Shown: positions 31,440-43,153, counted from the first letter of the stretch. The stretch is DNA of 64,000 nucleotides from Petaurus breviceps papuanus (GCA_028583685.1 JAMXIF010001253.1:98829801-98893800), one strand, 5' to 3'. The notes: generated by a model not told the origin, from the letters alone. A program made the numbers and translations.

Positions 31440-32215
31440 TCATAACTGATAAAACGGTCGTAGATGATACAGACTCACATGTCCAAAACTGAACCCATTA
31501 TCTTTCCCCCAAATCCTCCTATCTTCTAAACTTCTTCATTTCTTTTGAAAGTACCACCATACTTTCACTCTCCTGGGTTAGTGCCCTTGGCTTTTGCTTG
31601 GACTCTTCATTTTCCCTCACCCCACATATCCAGTCAATTGCTAAATCATGTGATTTGTACCATCACAACATCTGTTCTCTCTGATCCCTTTTCTCCACAC
31701 ACACAAATAGATACTACTTTAGATCAGATCATCATCACTTCTTGCCTAGATTATTATAACAGCATCCTAATTCGTTTCCCTGACTCATCTCTCCCCCCCT
31801 TCCAGTCCATCTTATATTCTGTTGCCAAAGTAATTATCTTTTAATGCAGCTCTGACCATGGGATTCCCCTAAGCAGTCACCTCCATTGGCTTTCTTCTTT
31901 TACTTCAAGAATAAAATAGAAATTTCTCTGTTTAGCTTTGAAAGTCTTATGCAAACTGCCCTCCATATATCTTTTCAACATTACTGGACATTCCTTTGTC
32001 TTCTGCATACTTCAGTACAAATTGATGGCTGACTTTCAATACAAGACTATCTCTGGTCTTTGTGCATGATACTCCAACTCCTATCTCTGTGCCTGGCTGT
32101 CCCAGATGCCTAGAGTATACTCCTTCCTAATCTCTACCTCACTGAGTTTCTCAGTTCCTTTAAGATATAGCTTAAGCACTATTTTCTGCAGTCTTGACTC
32201 TCAAAACCACTAGTG
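31440..32215 (+). mobile_element. L2 LINE, ORF2 C-terminal and 3' region
   Basis: Sense L2: ATGTCCAAAACTGAACCCAT, CTTCTTGCCTAGATTATTAT, TGTTGCCAAAGTAATTATCT, AGCTCTGACCATGGGATTCC, and the run around TTTAGCTTTGAAAGTCTTAT. It is the C-terminal end of the CR1-clade reverse-transcriptase ORF and the adjoining 3' region. Frame is lost. It continues after a SINE at 32455 and after an L1 piece at 33130. Confidence 0.85.
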
Positions 32216-32229
32216 CCTTCCCTCTCAAT

Positions 32230-32447
32230 GGTTGATATTGTTCAGTCATTTTCATTCATGCCTGACTCTTTATGACTCCATTTGGGATTCCTTCTCCAAC
32301 TCAATTTACGGATGAGGAAATGGAGTTAAGTGACTTTCCCAGGGTCACACAACTCTTAAGTGTCTGAGGTCAGATTTGAACTCAGGAAGATGAGTCTTCC
32401 TGGCTCCAGGTCTAGCACTCTATATACTATACCACCTAATTGCCTTT
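32230..32447 (-). mobile_element. MAR1-type CORE-SINE inside L2
   Basis: ATTGTTCAGTCATTTTCATT, CTCTTTATGACTCCATTTGG, CGGATGAGGAAATGGAGTTA, AGGGTCACACAACTCTTAAG and CTATACCACCTAATTGCC in antisense. The L2 3' UTR resumes at about 32452 (CCCAAACTACTTTGTATTTA). Confidence 0.9.
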
Positions 32448-32539
32448 CCTCCCAAACTACTTTGTATTTAAGTGCTCTGTATATAATTATATTTATTAAT
32501 TTTATATTTATGTTGCATAGGTAAATGTATTTTAAAATA

Positions 32540-33125
32540 CCTTTTCATTGATAGCTTTTGTTTTCATGTTGCCTAAATTTCTCTAAGTATCTTTCCCTTT
32601 CCCCCTCCCAGAGAGTCATCCCTTCTAACAAAGAATTTTTTTAAAAGAAAAGAGGAAGAAGAGAGAGAAAAATCAGCAAAACCAATCTATACATTAAAAA
32701 ACCTGAAAATATATGCTTTATTTCACTCCTGTGGACCTCTCCTCCCTTTGGAAAGGAGTGGGGGGAGGTGCCTTCTCATAATTATTTTTGCAGTTTGCTG
32801 GCTCTTTGTAATACTATAACTTTCACTCTTGACTGTCTTGCTTTTTTCATTTATATTGTGGTAGCTCTTTCCATTTATATTGTAGTAATCATTGTTTATA
32901 ATTTTTTTTGGACTCTGCTTACTTTACTCTGCATCAAGTCTTTCCATTCATTTCTCTTTTCAGCATATTCATCATTTCTTAAAACAAAGTAATATTCCAT
33001 CACATTTATATACCCCAGTTTATTTTGCTATTCCCCAATCAATGGGTATTTACTTCATTTCTAAAAGTACTATTATAAATATTTTGGTGTACATGGTTAT
33101 TTTTTACCCCACCTTGGGGTAGAGG
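32540..33125 (-). mobile_element. L1-type 3'-region fragment inside L2
   Basis: Antisense L1: CCCTCCCAGAGAGTCATCCC, TTTACTCTGCATCAAGTCTT, AGTAATATTCCATCACATTT, ATTCCCCAATCAATGGGTAT and TATTTTGGTGTACATGG. It parallels 4500-4985 and is the complement of the segment seen in sense at 50001-50060. Confidence 0.78.
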
Positions 33126-33129
33126 CCTA

Positions 33130-33300
33130 GGAGGGGAGTTGCACATATTTTCATATATACTTGTTTTCTGTCCCATTAAAATCTAAGCTTCTTTCAAGCA
33201 GAGATTATTTCATTCTTGGTACTTGTATCCCAGGTACCTATACCTGGTACACAGTTGGTGCTCAACTAATACTTGCTGCATAATTGGATTTGAGTTTAGA
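33130..33300 (+). repeat. L2 3' tail, end of the split copy
   Basis: TGTCCCATTAAAATCTAAGC, CAAGCAGAGATTATTTCATT and TACCTGGTACACAGTTGGTG are the L2 tail in sense. They complete the L2 begun at 31440. Confidence 0.75.
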
Positions 33301-33615
33301 GTTTTAGTACGGATTATCATGTAACATTTCCATATGTTTAGTCTTGGTGCTGTATGTATTACTGTTGCTATGGATGATAATGAGAAGAGTTATGGGAACT
33401 GTCCAACAGAAGGGACCTCGGAATATACAGGAGGGCAGTATGTCCATGTGAATACCCATAGACCACCTGAGAAAGGCACTCTTTTTGTAGCTTGACCACC
33501 TTTTACTTGACCAGTAGTAACTTACCAGAGCCTAAACCTGAGAATTTACTTCACTAGGGCCCTCTTGAATCTTGTTGGTTTAATACTGGGTTTTTGACCC
33601 TATTTACACTTCACT

Positions 33616-34020
33616 TGCTATCTTTATTCCCACACCTACCTGTATTGCCAAGGCAATATTCACAGCACAGATGGTGACAATGAATATGCTGGCATAATTC
33701 TGAATCGCAAAATATAACAGACTCTCCATATATAAGACAGAAGCAAAACATTTATTCAGACACCAGAAAGACAAAGCCCAACACCAGAAAACCAAATTCA
33801 TCATAGCAACAGAAATCAATACCATCCCAAAGCCTTCCCACAAACATTCACAAGCCTAGCAGTCTCCTTGCCTGTGTCCTCTCCCCTCCCTTCATTCTAA
33901 CTGCTCTGACTCATTTCCTGCTCCACTTGCTCAGCAAACTCCTCCCACCACAGGCTTCATTGGATTACATTTGGCCTATTAAAGGGCAGGGAAGATCTTC
34001 AAATTCCCATGATCATTACA
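33616..34020 (-). mobile_element. Solo LTR of an endogenous retrovirus (family A relative)
   Basis: Minus-strand LTR of about 405 bp bounded by TG...CA. TCACT (33611-33615) and TCACC (34021-34025) flank it as a probable 5-bp target duplication. Its U3 start, TGTAATGATCATGGG followed by GAAGATCTTCCCTGCCC, matches the LTRs at 22142 and 59616. A polyadenylation signal AATAAA lies at 33751-33756 (minus strand). The 3' half differs from the other two, so it is a related subfamily. No internal viral region is attached. Confidence 0.75.
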
Positions 34021-34354
34021 TCACCTCTGGCCCTTTCTGCTTTACAATTTACATAGTTCTTGAGCTTGGCTCATCTCTGACCCTTTTCTAATGGAAATTT
34101 TTGTAGGCCATTTTATAACCCTGGAAATTGCCTTCCCCCTCCCTACCTCCACTTTCCCAAACCAAGGAAACTTCATTTGGAAACAAGGGACCCTACTCAG
34201 GTGCAGCCCTGGATAGGGTAGAATAATAAGGTACAAAGGACAGGAAACTTGAATAATTGTGTTAATAATGATTTATGCTTATATGGTATTTTGTAAGTTC
34301 AGAAGGCTTTCACATACTCATTTGGGTAAGATCCAACTCATTTGTTAAGACTAG

Positions 34355-34570
34355 AAGAATTGGTGCTTCCTCTCCCTCTCCCTCTTTCCCTTTCTCCCTC
34401 CCCCCTCTCACCCTTTCACCTTGTCCCCTTCTCCTCCCCCTCTTCCCCTTTCCCTTCTTTCTCTCCCTCTCTCCCCTCCCTCTCTTCCTCATCCCCTCCC
34501 TTTCTTCCTCATCCCCTCCTCTCCCCTCCTCTCCTCTCCTCTCCTCTCCTCTCTCCCTTTCCTCTTTTCC
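34355..34570. repeat. Polypyrimidine (CCCT/CTCCT)n tract
   Basis: Over 200 bases almost wholly C and T, ending in a CCTCT array (34520-34553). Long Ser/Leu/Pro and Arg/Gly/Glu frames over it are artefacts. Confidence 0.95.
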
Positions 34571-34574
34571 TTAT

Positions 34575-35180
34575 CAGTGCCTAATCAGGAAGATTAGCCA
34601 GGTTCTCATTTACCAGATCTCTTGGAGATTTAAAACAATTGTTAAAGAAAAGAGGTATTGAATTACTAGGAGAATTTTATTCAGTTAGTTGATGAACCAT
34701 GGTATGTGCTGGCACACAAAGACATCAGGCTTTTACAGGCTACATCTGCGTGGGCTGTCAGGTGAGAAAACATACCAGCATTGAAAAGATCTTCTATCTG
34801 TTTGGAACCTGGAATTTGACCTGATGACAGTGAGGGTAATTCCCTTTAATATTAAACCAATCTACTTATCAGTGTGTGGTGATCACACAGCCAAAGTTTA
34901 AACATACTCAGTTTCTGGCATCATCCATGACTTTACCAGGTTTTATTTTTTGACAACTCATAAAGGAATGATAAAGAATTTTCTGGTTATCTATCATTGA
35001 AGATAGCCTCCTGTTTTAAATACTCATCCTTGTCCCATCAAATGTCTTGGTAATTGAATTGGGAAGGTAGGTATATTGGTATATTCCCTGCAATAAACTC
35101 TCTTAATAGGATGCTTATCTGGAATTGAGAAATAAATAAATGTTTCAAAATATAGTCACTCAAAAGAATCCCCAATAAAT
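34575..35180. other. Unassigned sequence
   Basis: No gene or repeat family is recognised. Confidence 0.4.
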
Positions 35181-35184
35181 TCAT

Positions 35185-35365
35185 AGAATCATAGATTTTG
35201 AGCTGGAAGGGACCTTAGTTATTCTCCTGTGCTCCACATTTTCAGATAAGGGAACTGAGGCCATAGAGGTTAAATAATTTATTCAAAGTCATATAAGTAG
35301 AAAGTAGCAAAATGAGGATTCAAACCCAGGTCCTCTGATTTCCAAATTCAGGCATAAGTGTTTTG
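35185..35365 (-). repeat. MIR-related SINE (AGAAGGGACC subtype)
   Basis: ATAGAATCATAGATTTTGAG, GCTGGAAGGGACCTTAGTTA, AGATAAGGGAACTGAGGCCA and AACCCAGGTCCTCTGATTTC in antisense, near complete. Confidence 0.85.
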
Positions 35366-35464
35366 TTGAACTCTACAAAGTTTATAGACAGTTCTAATTG
35401 TATTCAGTTCTGGAGAAACTCAAAATCAAAGCAAAAAGTGCTATCATGAGTATTTAACATTTTG

Positions 35465-35725
35465 AAGCTATGTGGTACAGTAAAAAGTGATAGACTTTGA
35501 GTTGGGAGAGATCTGTATCTCTCCCAAATCTCATCTCCAAACACTGGTTGTATGACCATGGGCAAGTCACTGAACACCTCTGATCCTTATTTTCTCAGCT
35601 GTAAAAGAGGGATAATAATACCTATAAGACTTAGCTCATACGGTTATTGGGAGGATCAGGTGAGATAATTTGTGTAAAGGGCTTTTCAAGCCCTTTAAGC
35701 ATTATATAAATATCAGTTATTATTA
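35465..35725 (+). repeat. MIR/THER-type CORE-SINE
   Basis: AGCTATGTGGTACAGTAAAA, CTGGTTGTATGACCATGGGC, TTTTCTCAGCTGTAAAAGAG, GGAGGATCAGGTGAGATAAT and TAAGCATTATATAAATATCA in sense, full length. Confidence 0.85.
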
Positions 35726-35829
35726 GTAGTATCATTAAATGGAGAAGATAAAAGGGCCACACAGGTAAGCATCAGAAGCAACATTTTAACTCAAGTCTTC
35801 TGACTCCATAGACTGTACTCTACATGTCT

Positions 35830-37210
35830 TCCTCTACATTACATGTGATTTTATTTCTTTTCTTGTTCTGAGAGGAATTAGAGAGTCTATAGGGAAACAG
35901 AGCAGAGTGGTCTCTGATACTGAATGGAGAAAACCATATAGAGCTAGCTGGGTTTCTCTCAGAGACACCAGAGAGATGATTATATCTAGCAGCAGGAGGC
36001 AAATTAAAGCATTCTCTAAAAAACTGTAAATGGATAGGTGTGGGCTGAAGAGAAGAGCAGGCCAAAACTGCTTTCACCAAGATTGTATTGCTGCTCTGAA
36101 ATCCTCTAAGACCCAATGCATTGCCAGACTGAGCCCAATATAGGACTCTTACTCTGAGAAATGAAAAGCTAAGGTCTTCAAATTTTATTGCTAATAACTA
36201 GAGTCAAATGTAATTGGTAAGGTACTTATCTTGTACTTAGGTCATGCATTTCTTTAAATCTTGCTTCAAATAAATTTCTCTCTCATGTTGGTGTTAGAAC
36301 TTGATTAGTGGTTTTTTTTTTTTTTTTGCTATTTTTATGTAGAGTTCATTTCAGTAGAAAAAGCACAATAGTAGATGGAATTTTATATTTTATTGCTCAC
36401 CTGTCTCAGTTATCTATGCCCACATTAAGTCTAATTATTAGACTTATATTACATGCAGGAGGTACCACTATCAACCCTGTGGCAGTTACACAAATTTCAG
36501 GCAGAGTGCCTTAAAATGAACCGTTTTCTAAAGGATATTCCGTGCAAATCCATTCCTATTATAAGTATTGATATGATGAAGGGATCAGGAATTAGGGAGA
36601 GAAAAATATAATAGAGTGGGGCCCAGGGTAGAAATACTGTAGCAGTAATTGAAGTTGGTTGAAATACTATGATACAATGGACTAATTCAGAATATGGCAA
36701 TAGTAACCCTAGATACAGATCCTTGGGGGTTAGAAGACATGTTGAGTATTTGATCTTGTTCTGTTGAACTTATACTATAAAAGATAGTTGTTGATTTCTT
36801 GCCTTTTTACTCAAGTTTTCAGGTATATCTTGAACAATAATGGAAAAATTATGGGAAAATGGGTGCTAGAATCTCCCTTCCCCATAAGTACCTTTTTTAG
36901 CTCTGTACCTACACGCCTTAAAAGATTTAGCCTAGATTTGGCATCCTTTTTCAGGTCCAATGAATGAACCACCTCAGTATTTTATGGAATCTATGCTTAG
37001 CTCTATACACATAAATAAATCAGTATGGGAGAGAGGTAGTGGTAGAGAAATAGGAGTTAAATTGGAATTTTTAAAGAAAGTTATTTGACAATAGCTTTTT
37101 TCTAACCTGCTACTAACAAGTTGCTAAGAGATTATTTAATTGAGTTCAAATAGTTGTTTTCAGACAGACCTGCTAATCAACTCAGGTGGCCAGAGCATTT
37201 TGTTAATTGA
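35830..37210. other. Repeat-poor unassigned sequence
   Basis: No clear repeat beyond a T run at 36311-36327. The 98-codon antisense frame (35820-36116) has no motif. 37080-37210 (AAGAGATTATTTAATTGAG, GACCTGCTAATCAACTCAGG) has non-coding-element texture. Confidence 0.35.
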
Positions 37211-37214
37211 CCTA

Positions 37215-37323
37215 ATATCTTATAACTGGAAGTGGCCATGAAGGCCATCATGTGCAAATACTAATTTTGCAGATGAGGAAAGTGAGATCCAAACAGGTTA
37301 AGTTATTTAAAATCAGAGTAGTA
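37215..37323 (-). repeat. MIR-related SINE fragment
   Basis: TATAACTGGAAGTGGCCATG, TTTTGCAGATGAGGAAAGTG and AAACAGGTTAAGTTATTTAA in antisense. It is cut by the SINE that follows; CTAGGGTTGGAAGCAATG after it is host sequence. Confidence 0.6.
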
Positions 37324-37455
37324 GGGGTGGCTAGGTGGCACAGTGAATAGAGCACTGGCCCTGGAGTCAGGAGGACCTGAGTTCAAATCCGGCCTCAGAC
37401 ACTTAACTTGGGGCAAGTCACGTAACCCCAATTGCTCTCCAAAAAGCAAAAAAAA
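37324..37455 (+). mobile_element. A-tailed tRNA-derived marsupial SINE with 15-bp TSD
   Basis: GGGTGGCTAGGTGGCACAGT, ACTGGCCCTGGAGTCAGGAG, AAATCCGGCCTCAGACACTT and ACCCCAATTGCTCTCCAAAA with an A tail. AAAATCAGAGTAGTA is repeated at 37309-37323 and 37456-37470. The intact TSD and low divergence mark one of the youngest insertions here. The sequence between the CAGACACTTAAC block and GGGCAAGTCACG is shortened. Confidence 0.95.
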
Positions 37456-37474
37456 AAAATCAGAGTAGTAAAAC

Positions 37475-38084
37475 TCTAGGGTTGGAAGCAATGTTGGAAG
37501 TCATTTAGGACACAAATGTATGCAACAAACATATGTATATAAATGGGATTATATATACATATATGTACATATGTATATCAAATCATTTTCTAAACTTCAA
37601 AGTGCTATATTACGTTATTATGGTAGAGTAGCGAGATAAGAAACAGATACAGTTAACCATCATATCCAGTATTACATGAAAAGTACATTAGAGGCGTGGG
37701 AAAGAGAGGGCCACATGAAGTCCCATAAGAAAAGTGGTTGCTGGCCTTGCCCACTGCAGCAGTGACGGTGCCATTGCTGTGTTTGTCTTCTTTGGTAGCC
37801 TCTCAGGCTCATATTAGGTAAAAGCAAAAGCTGAAGAAAGGAGAGCATACTTTAATCATTTCTTCTTAGCTGTGCTGCTTGGGGAGAAAGATACATTTTG
37901 CTTCTTAGCTTCCTTGTCTTTCCCAGCACCATTTCTCTGGTAGGGCAGGTGTTAATCATTACTACCAGTACTGAGGATTTGTGTCAATACGAGTTCAGAA
38001 ATCATGATTCTGTAACAACCCTGTATTGTGCAAGGATGATGCTGTGTTCTGCTAGACGTTGCTTTGTGGTCTTTGCAGTGCAAC

Positions 38085-38085
<1 letters not shown>
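37475..38085. other. Unassigned sequence
   Basis: A short palindromic ATATAC/GTATAT run at 37530-37580. No gene is supported. Confidence 0.4.
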
Positions 38086-38088
<3 letters not shown>

Positions 38089-38162
<74 letters not shown>

Positions 38163-38205
38163 GTCTTTCTCTGTCTCTGTCTCTGCCTCTCTCTCTGTAT
38201 GTGTG
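38089..38205. repeat. (CT)n microsatellite
   Basis: About 30 uninterrupted CT units and then CTGT/CTTT-interrupted units. Frames of Arg-Glu and Ser-Leu repeats up to 139 codons come from this array. Confidence 0.97.
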
Positions 38206-38209
38206 CACA

Positions 38210-38920
38210 TTTTGTGCTGCAGAGTACAAGATGTCTGTCTAGTTTCAGACACCCTGAAACTGGTCTCATTTCTCACCTTCCATTCAATGCCTCACCATCC
38301 AATCCTTTTGTTTCTTCCTGTCCTGAAAATTCTATCGAATTTTTGTGGTAAAGATAATGGCCCTTCTCCACCTTGCTCCAAACTTTCTCCCTCAAAAAAA
38401 AAAAAAAAAAACAAAAAGAAAAGAAAAGAAAAAAGAGTCCTAGCACACATCACTAATATGCTTTGGGCCATTGTCTAGTATGACTTCATTTCCTCTTTAA
38501 TTTATTTTTAAATTCTGAGTGATTGGTTGCTCATGAAAGGGAGATTGACTGAATTGGTCAGACTTCGTCCTCACAAGGTCATCCCCAATAATTGACACAC
38601 ACCTTTACTCAGACTCCCTCTCCCCCTCTCCTTTCCTTCCCTCCTCCACCCCTACCTTCTTACACAAATATTTTCTTTTGGGTTACTGTAGCTTTCGCTC
38701 TGAGAAAACTTCCTTAGGGGACAGGCAAAGTTTGTCCATCAAGCTAAACTAGATTGTGATTTTGTGATAGGAGAAAGTATAACACTGGTTTGAATGGAAT
38801 AGAAAAATATTAGAATGGCAGAAATCTGTCCAAAAGAATGCCTCCTTCTGTATCACAGTGCTTTAAAAACCAAGGTTTCCAAATGTAGGTTAATCACATC
38901 TCATTCCCAGGTATAGTTTA
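38210..38920. other. Unassigned sequence
   Basis: A-rich run at 38395-38433 and a pyrimidine patch at 38610-38650. No gene is supported. Confidence 0.4.
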
Positions 38921-38924
38921 TCCT

Positions 38925-39155
38925 CACTGATGAAAGCAATGTGGCCGAGTGGATAGAGGGCATCTTTTAGAGTCTGGAAGACCTGGATTCAAATTCTGCC
39001 TCTAAACACATAGTTATGTGATCATGGGAAAGTCACTTCACTGGCTGTGCCTCAGATTTTTCATCTGTAAAAAGGGGATAATAATACCTAGAGTAAGCCC
39101 TAAGTATGTATAAAAGTGCTTTACAAACTTTAAAATTCTATGTAAATGTAAATTG
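38925..39155 (+). repeat. MIR/THER-type CORE-SINE
   Basis: GCAATGTGGCCGAGTGGATA, AAGACCTGGATTCAAATTCT, TATGTGATCATGGGAAAGTC, TTTCATCTGTAAAAAGGGGA and AAGTGCTTTACAAACTTTAA in sense. Confidence 0.88.
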
Positions 39156-39449
39156 TCATTTTAATATATGAAAATGTTTTTCTTGGTGACCTATGATTTA
39201 TCTTAGCTTTTGGGCATTCATACTTTAAAATAATAACTTATCAGAAAGGGGGAGGGTGTCTCAGAAGGGAGGTGGAATGCTCTTCCTTGGAAATACTTGT
39301 TTTGAAATTAAGAAGATATAAGGGAGAGAGATCCCTGTGAAATTTGTGTTTGGAGGGCTCAGAATTTAGACTCCTTTGTGAATGCCCCCATTTCCCAGAG
39401 ATGGAACTCCCTTCATCCATGTACCATGGAAATAAAGATTATGGGAAAG

Positions 39450-39635
39450 GCTTTCACTGGATTTGGGGGCAGGAGACCTGGGTTTAAATCTGGTCCCTGG
39501 TACTTATTACCCATATGACCTTGGGCAAGTAATTTCTCCTGTCTAGGCCTCACTTTCCTTATACGTAAAATAAGGAATTTGGATTAGATGATCTCTAAGG
39601 TTCCTTCCAGTCCAAGTACCTATGATCCTAAAAGA
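39450..39635 (+). repeat. MIR-type SINE
   Basis: GGGGGCAGGAGACCTGGGTT, TATGACCTTGGGCAAGTAAT, GCCTCACTTTCCTTATACGT and AGATGATCTCTAAGGTTCCT in sense. Confidence 0.82.
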
Positions 39636-39639
39636 ATCA

Positions 39640-39835
39640 TATAACTTTTAGTTTAGAAGGGCCTTTAGGAGGTATTTAGTCAAAGCCTCACCTTTTTTAC
39701 AGATGTTGAAGCTGACATCTACAATGGGGAAGTGGCTTGCCCAGCGTCACATGGGTAGAAGGCGCTAGAGTTAAGATTTGAATCCAGACTTTCTTCTCCC
39801 AAATGTAGCTAGTGTCTTTCCTCTGCCTAATTTAC
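39640..39835 (-). repeat. MIR-related SINE (AGAAGGGACC subtype)
   Basis: ATAACTTTTAGTTTAGAAGG, CTCACCTTTTTTACAGATGT, TTGCCCAGCGTCACATGGGT and TTGAATCCAGACTTTCTTCT in antisense. Confidence 0.7.
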
Positions 39836-39839
39836 TTCA

Positions 39840-42200
39840 TTGGTACACAGGTGAAGGAGGTTCAAACAGATTTCTGACTCAGGAGATTGAAGTTAATAAC
39901 ACAGGGATCCAAGTTTAAGTTTGGGATCCCCAAACACAAATTTCATGGAGAATTCCCTATCTGTTCTTAATAGTACAATAAGTATTCCCAGGTAAGAACC
40001 TGTCTCCTCCTTTGTGGGCCTGGCTTCTAAAAAGGAATTTCTTTGAAGAGAGGTCTGTGTAAACCCAGTGACCTCCAAAGCCCCTTCTACCTATATTTCT
40101 ATCAAAAGCTAAGATCCATCTTAGGTCACTTTGCAAAACAGTTTGATATGTAGTTCAATATGATGGTTTGCAGTGTCTCTAAGTACAATTGTTTGCATTC
40201 TCTTTAACTATCTCAAGAATTTTGTTTCCTTTCTAGTCAGGTGCTATAAAATCATTAGCATTCTGTCCACTCAGTATCCACCCCCCCCTCCCCCTTTAGT
40301 AACTGACATTCTTATTTCTAAATTCATAGATCTGTGATTTTTAAACAAAATACTCCTTGGCAAAATGGTTTGCAAATAAGAATTCCTCATGGTATTTCTT
40401 CATCTTCTAGAACTAATTTTACCTGCCCCTTCACTGTAGAAGGTCATTTCACAAAGATAATGCCATCATGGAACCAAGGATCCATTCAGTTTAATATCTT
40501 CTTGAAAGAGTAACTTTAACTGGAGAATAAGATGGCATTTATTCTGCTCTGGCCAAAGGGTTTTTTGTTGTTGTTGTTTTTAAAAACAGTACAACCTGAC
40601 CTGTCCCTGTCTGAATGAAGTTAGAAACCAGAGGCAAATGACAGAAGTAAATAACTGTTGGCCACTAAGGAAACCTTGCCCTTGTGAACTTGGCCCACGA
40701 TTCAGGACTTGTAAAAGGTAACATTTCAAGAAAAGGGGTCAAAGACAGTCCAGTCTTCCTGGACAGTTTTTGTATTACCATATTTTATTTTACTCCTGAC
40801 AAAATCCGTAGCTGGGACAAAAAGGCCTTGCAGAAAAACGAGAGAAGGTAACTATTGCTGAGGACAAATAGACCTTTAATTTGGCTTGTTTTAGGGAAGG
40901 TTCCAAAGGGAAGGTCACTGTGGTTTAACTGGAGTTATCCAAAGCAAGAACAAGATGGAAAAAATACTGACCCCTTTCCCCCTTGCCTTCACACTGGGAC
41001 CAGGACTGATGTTTGGGACAGACCACCAGCTGCCTCATGCTGGGGGTGCAACACCTCTAAAGTGGTCCTGGGAATAGGCAAGGAAAGGATTCAAACAGAG
41101 AACTTAGACATGATGTCTATGGAAGAAAAAGAAAATCCTTGATTGCATACCAAGAGGTTCCTCTGAGGACTGATCACATATCTACACCAAATTCTTGCTG
41201 TGACTTCTGATTCCATACTTCAAGGAAACTTAGCTCTGGGAACAGGACAGCTTGCACAATTGGGGAAGGGAGGGCAGGAAGATGATGGGTGAGAAGTCAT
41301 GATAGCTCATATATTTTCTAGAAAGGAGAAGACTCCCTCAGAGGCAGGTCTGATTGGTTTCCCATTCCTGAGCTCACAAGCAAGGAAGTATCAGTCACCC
41401 AGGAAAATGGAAACTTCTCTTTATAGAAGAGGCAGATAGGTGAAAGTGTCAAGCGAGAGGCAAGGGACATGGCTAGACCGATATTGCCTGTTGGACCAAG
41501 AGAGACTCAGCAGGGAAAGCCAGCAGGTTTGTTTTGTTTTGTTTTCTGAACTGTAGCAACTCCTCTCTCATCTATTTGAAAATGAAGTTTGCTGAAGCAT
41601 AACTATTAGGAGGACCTTGAGGGAATTAAAGAAGTTCTACAGGTTTGATGACTTTATGAAAGATATTTTTAATGGCAACTCCCCAGCCTTTGACTAATTT
41701 CTGCTATTGAGCTTTGAGACTTTGCTGAATCCATTGAACATGCATTCTTGCTGGCTTCCTAGCCTCCATCCTTTGGTCAGGTCTGGTCCTGGATCTATTA
41801 GAGGACATTCATGCTGACCAATCACCACCTCCTCCTTTGGGGAATTTCTGCATGGTCTGGATGACCTATCTGTTGGCCTCAGGAGGAACTAAATGAGAGT
41901 GTGGATGGATCAACAGAGCCCATCCCCACTGTTCAAAACAGTAACTGAAAAGAAAGACCTTCTTTAGGCAGAACTGTGAGGAAGAAAAAATTCATCTTTG
42001 GTATGTTTTTTCACTGATCTTTTGGGTACCACTCTTGACTCTGTCCGTGGTACCTATTGCCCTTTGGACTGCCACCTATCTTTTTCAGGTTCTTAGTGTT
42101 CCTCCCTGAACTACCCTCTCTATGTGCATGCTTTGTACTTTTCCCCTTTCCCCTGAGTCAGAATTTATATACCTCATTCCACCATAATAAGAGTAGATAA
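39840..42200. other. Repeat-poor unassigned sequence
   Basis: About 2.3 kb without a clear SINE, LINE or LTR. A C run lies at 40282-40294 and (TTG)n at 40567-40580. The 95-codon frame at 40855-41142 has no motif, signal peptide or splice context and is not called. This is the longest repeat-poor stretch in the window besides 17.2-20.6 and 52.5-54.8 kb. Confidence 0.4.
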
Positions 42201-42214
42201 TGCTATCCTTTTTA

Positions 42215-42464
42215 CAGGTAGCTAGGTGGTACAGTGGAGAGAGTGCCAGCCCTGGAGTCAGGAGCACCTGAGTTCAAATGTAACCTTAGACAATTACTAG
42301 CTGTGTGACCCTGGGCAAGTCACTTAACCCTGTTTGCCTCAGTTTCCTCATCTGTAAAACGAACTAGAGAAGGAAATAGCAAACCACTCCAGTATCTTTG
42401 CCAAGAAAACCCTAAATGGGGTCATGAAGAATCAAATGCAACTAATTGACCAAACAACAACAAA
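42215..42464 (+). mobile_element. MAR1-type CORE-SINE with TSD
   Basis: GTAGCTAGGTGGTACAGTGG, CCAGCCCTGGAGTCAGGAGC, CTAGCTGTGTGACCCTGGGC, TTTCCTCATCTGTAAAACGA, CCACTCCAGTATCTTTGCCA and an ACAACAACAA end (RTE-type tail). ATCCTTTTTA flanks at 42205-42214 and 42465-42474. Head, CORE and tail are all present. Confidence 0.95.
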
Positions 42465-42469
42465 ATCCT

Positions 42470-43090
42470 TTTTATGTTTTTGTGGACCCCAAAGAGTGAT
42501 TTAGGTCAATGAGAGACCATATTTTTGTTATTGAAGAATCCTTTGTTACCCATTACCTCACACTGCATAGAAAATTGCCTAATCTAGCAACATATTATCA
42601 TAATCTAGCAACAAAATCAGCCCAGCTCAGAGGGCTTGGACTCTGTCATGGAACAGAGGCAGGGAAGGTGCTGTAGGAGTCAGAAGCTTTAATCCCAGGC
42701 TGTGTGGCCACAGGCAAGTCACTCTCTCTCGTCCTCTCTTGGAGATGCCCTGCTTCCTTCATATTGCAAATATCTGAGAATATAAAATGGATGATAGAGC
42801 TTAGTCAGCTGTGAATTGCTGTATGAGGGACTATTAGCCACAGCATATTAAATATACCTCAGCTATTAATAATAATATCTTACATTTATAAAGCACTTTC
42901 ATATAAACAGCAGCTCATAAATGCATCAGAATGTGTCTGAAAAGCCAGCAAGTGCTTTCTATATGGGTTGGGCAATGTTCATTACCAGGCTACCTGACCC
43001 AAATCTCACGTCTATTTTGTCTCTTCCGTATTTTTTCTTCTCTCATGCTCTGTCCTCTCTTTGTTTCTCTCTTTCTCTGTCTCTCTGTCT
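42470..43090. other. Unassigned sequence with MIR scraps
   Basis: Weak sense MIR at 42660-42790 (GGCTGTGTGGCCACAGGCAA) and an antisense MIR scrap at 42862-42905. A local duplication AATCTAGCAACA lies at 42581-42592 and 42603-42614. Confidence 0.4.
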
Positions 43091-43095
43091 CTGAC

Positions 43096-43121
43096 CCTCC
43101 CCCCCCCCCCCCCCCCCCGCC

Positions 43122-43153
<32 letters not shown>
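43096..43153. repeat. Very long poly-C tract
   Basis: C runs of about 20 and 31 bases are separated only by GCCA. The other strand is poly-G. Such a run can form i-motif and G-quadruplex structures and is prone to length error in assembly. Confidence 0.95.

Noticed and set aside
37324-37400. tRNA gene-like box A and box B in SINE heads
   Set aside because: The tRNA-like heads belong to SINEs with tails and TSDs; no cloverleaf with an intact acceptor stem was seen.
38002-38478. Frames of 60-139 codons with Arg-Glu or Ser-Leu repeats
   Set aside because: They arise from the (CT)n microsatellite, in which most frames stay open.
40855-41142. 95-codon frame in a repeat-poor region
   Set aside because: No motif or family resemblance; the length is within chance expectation.
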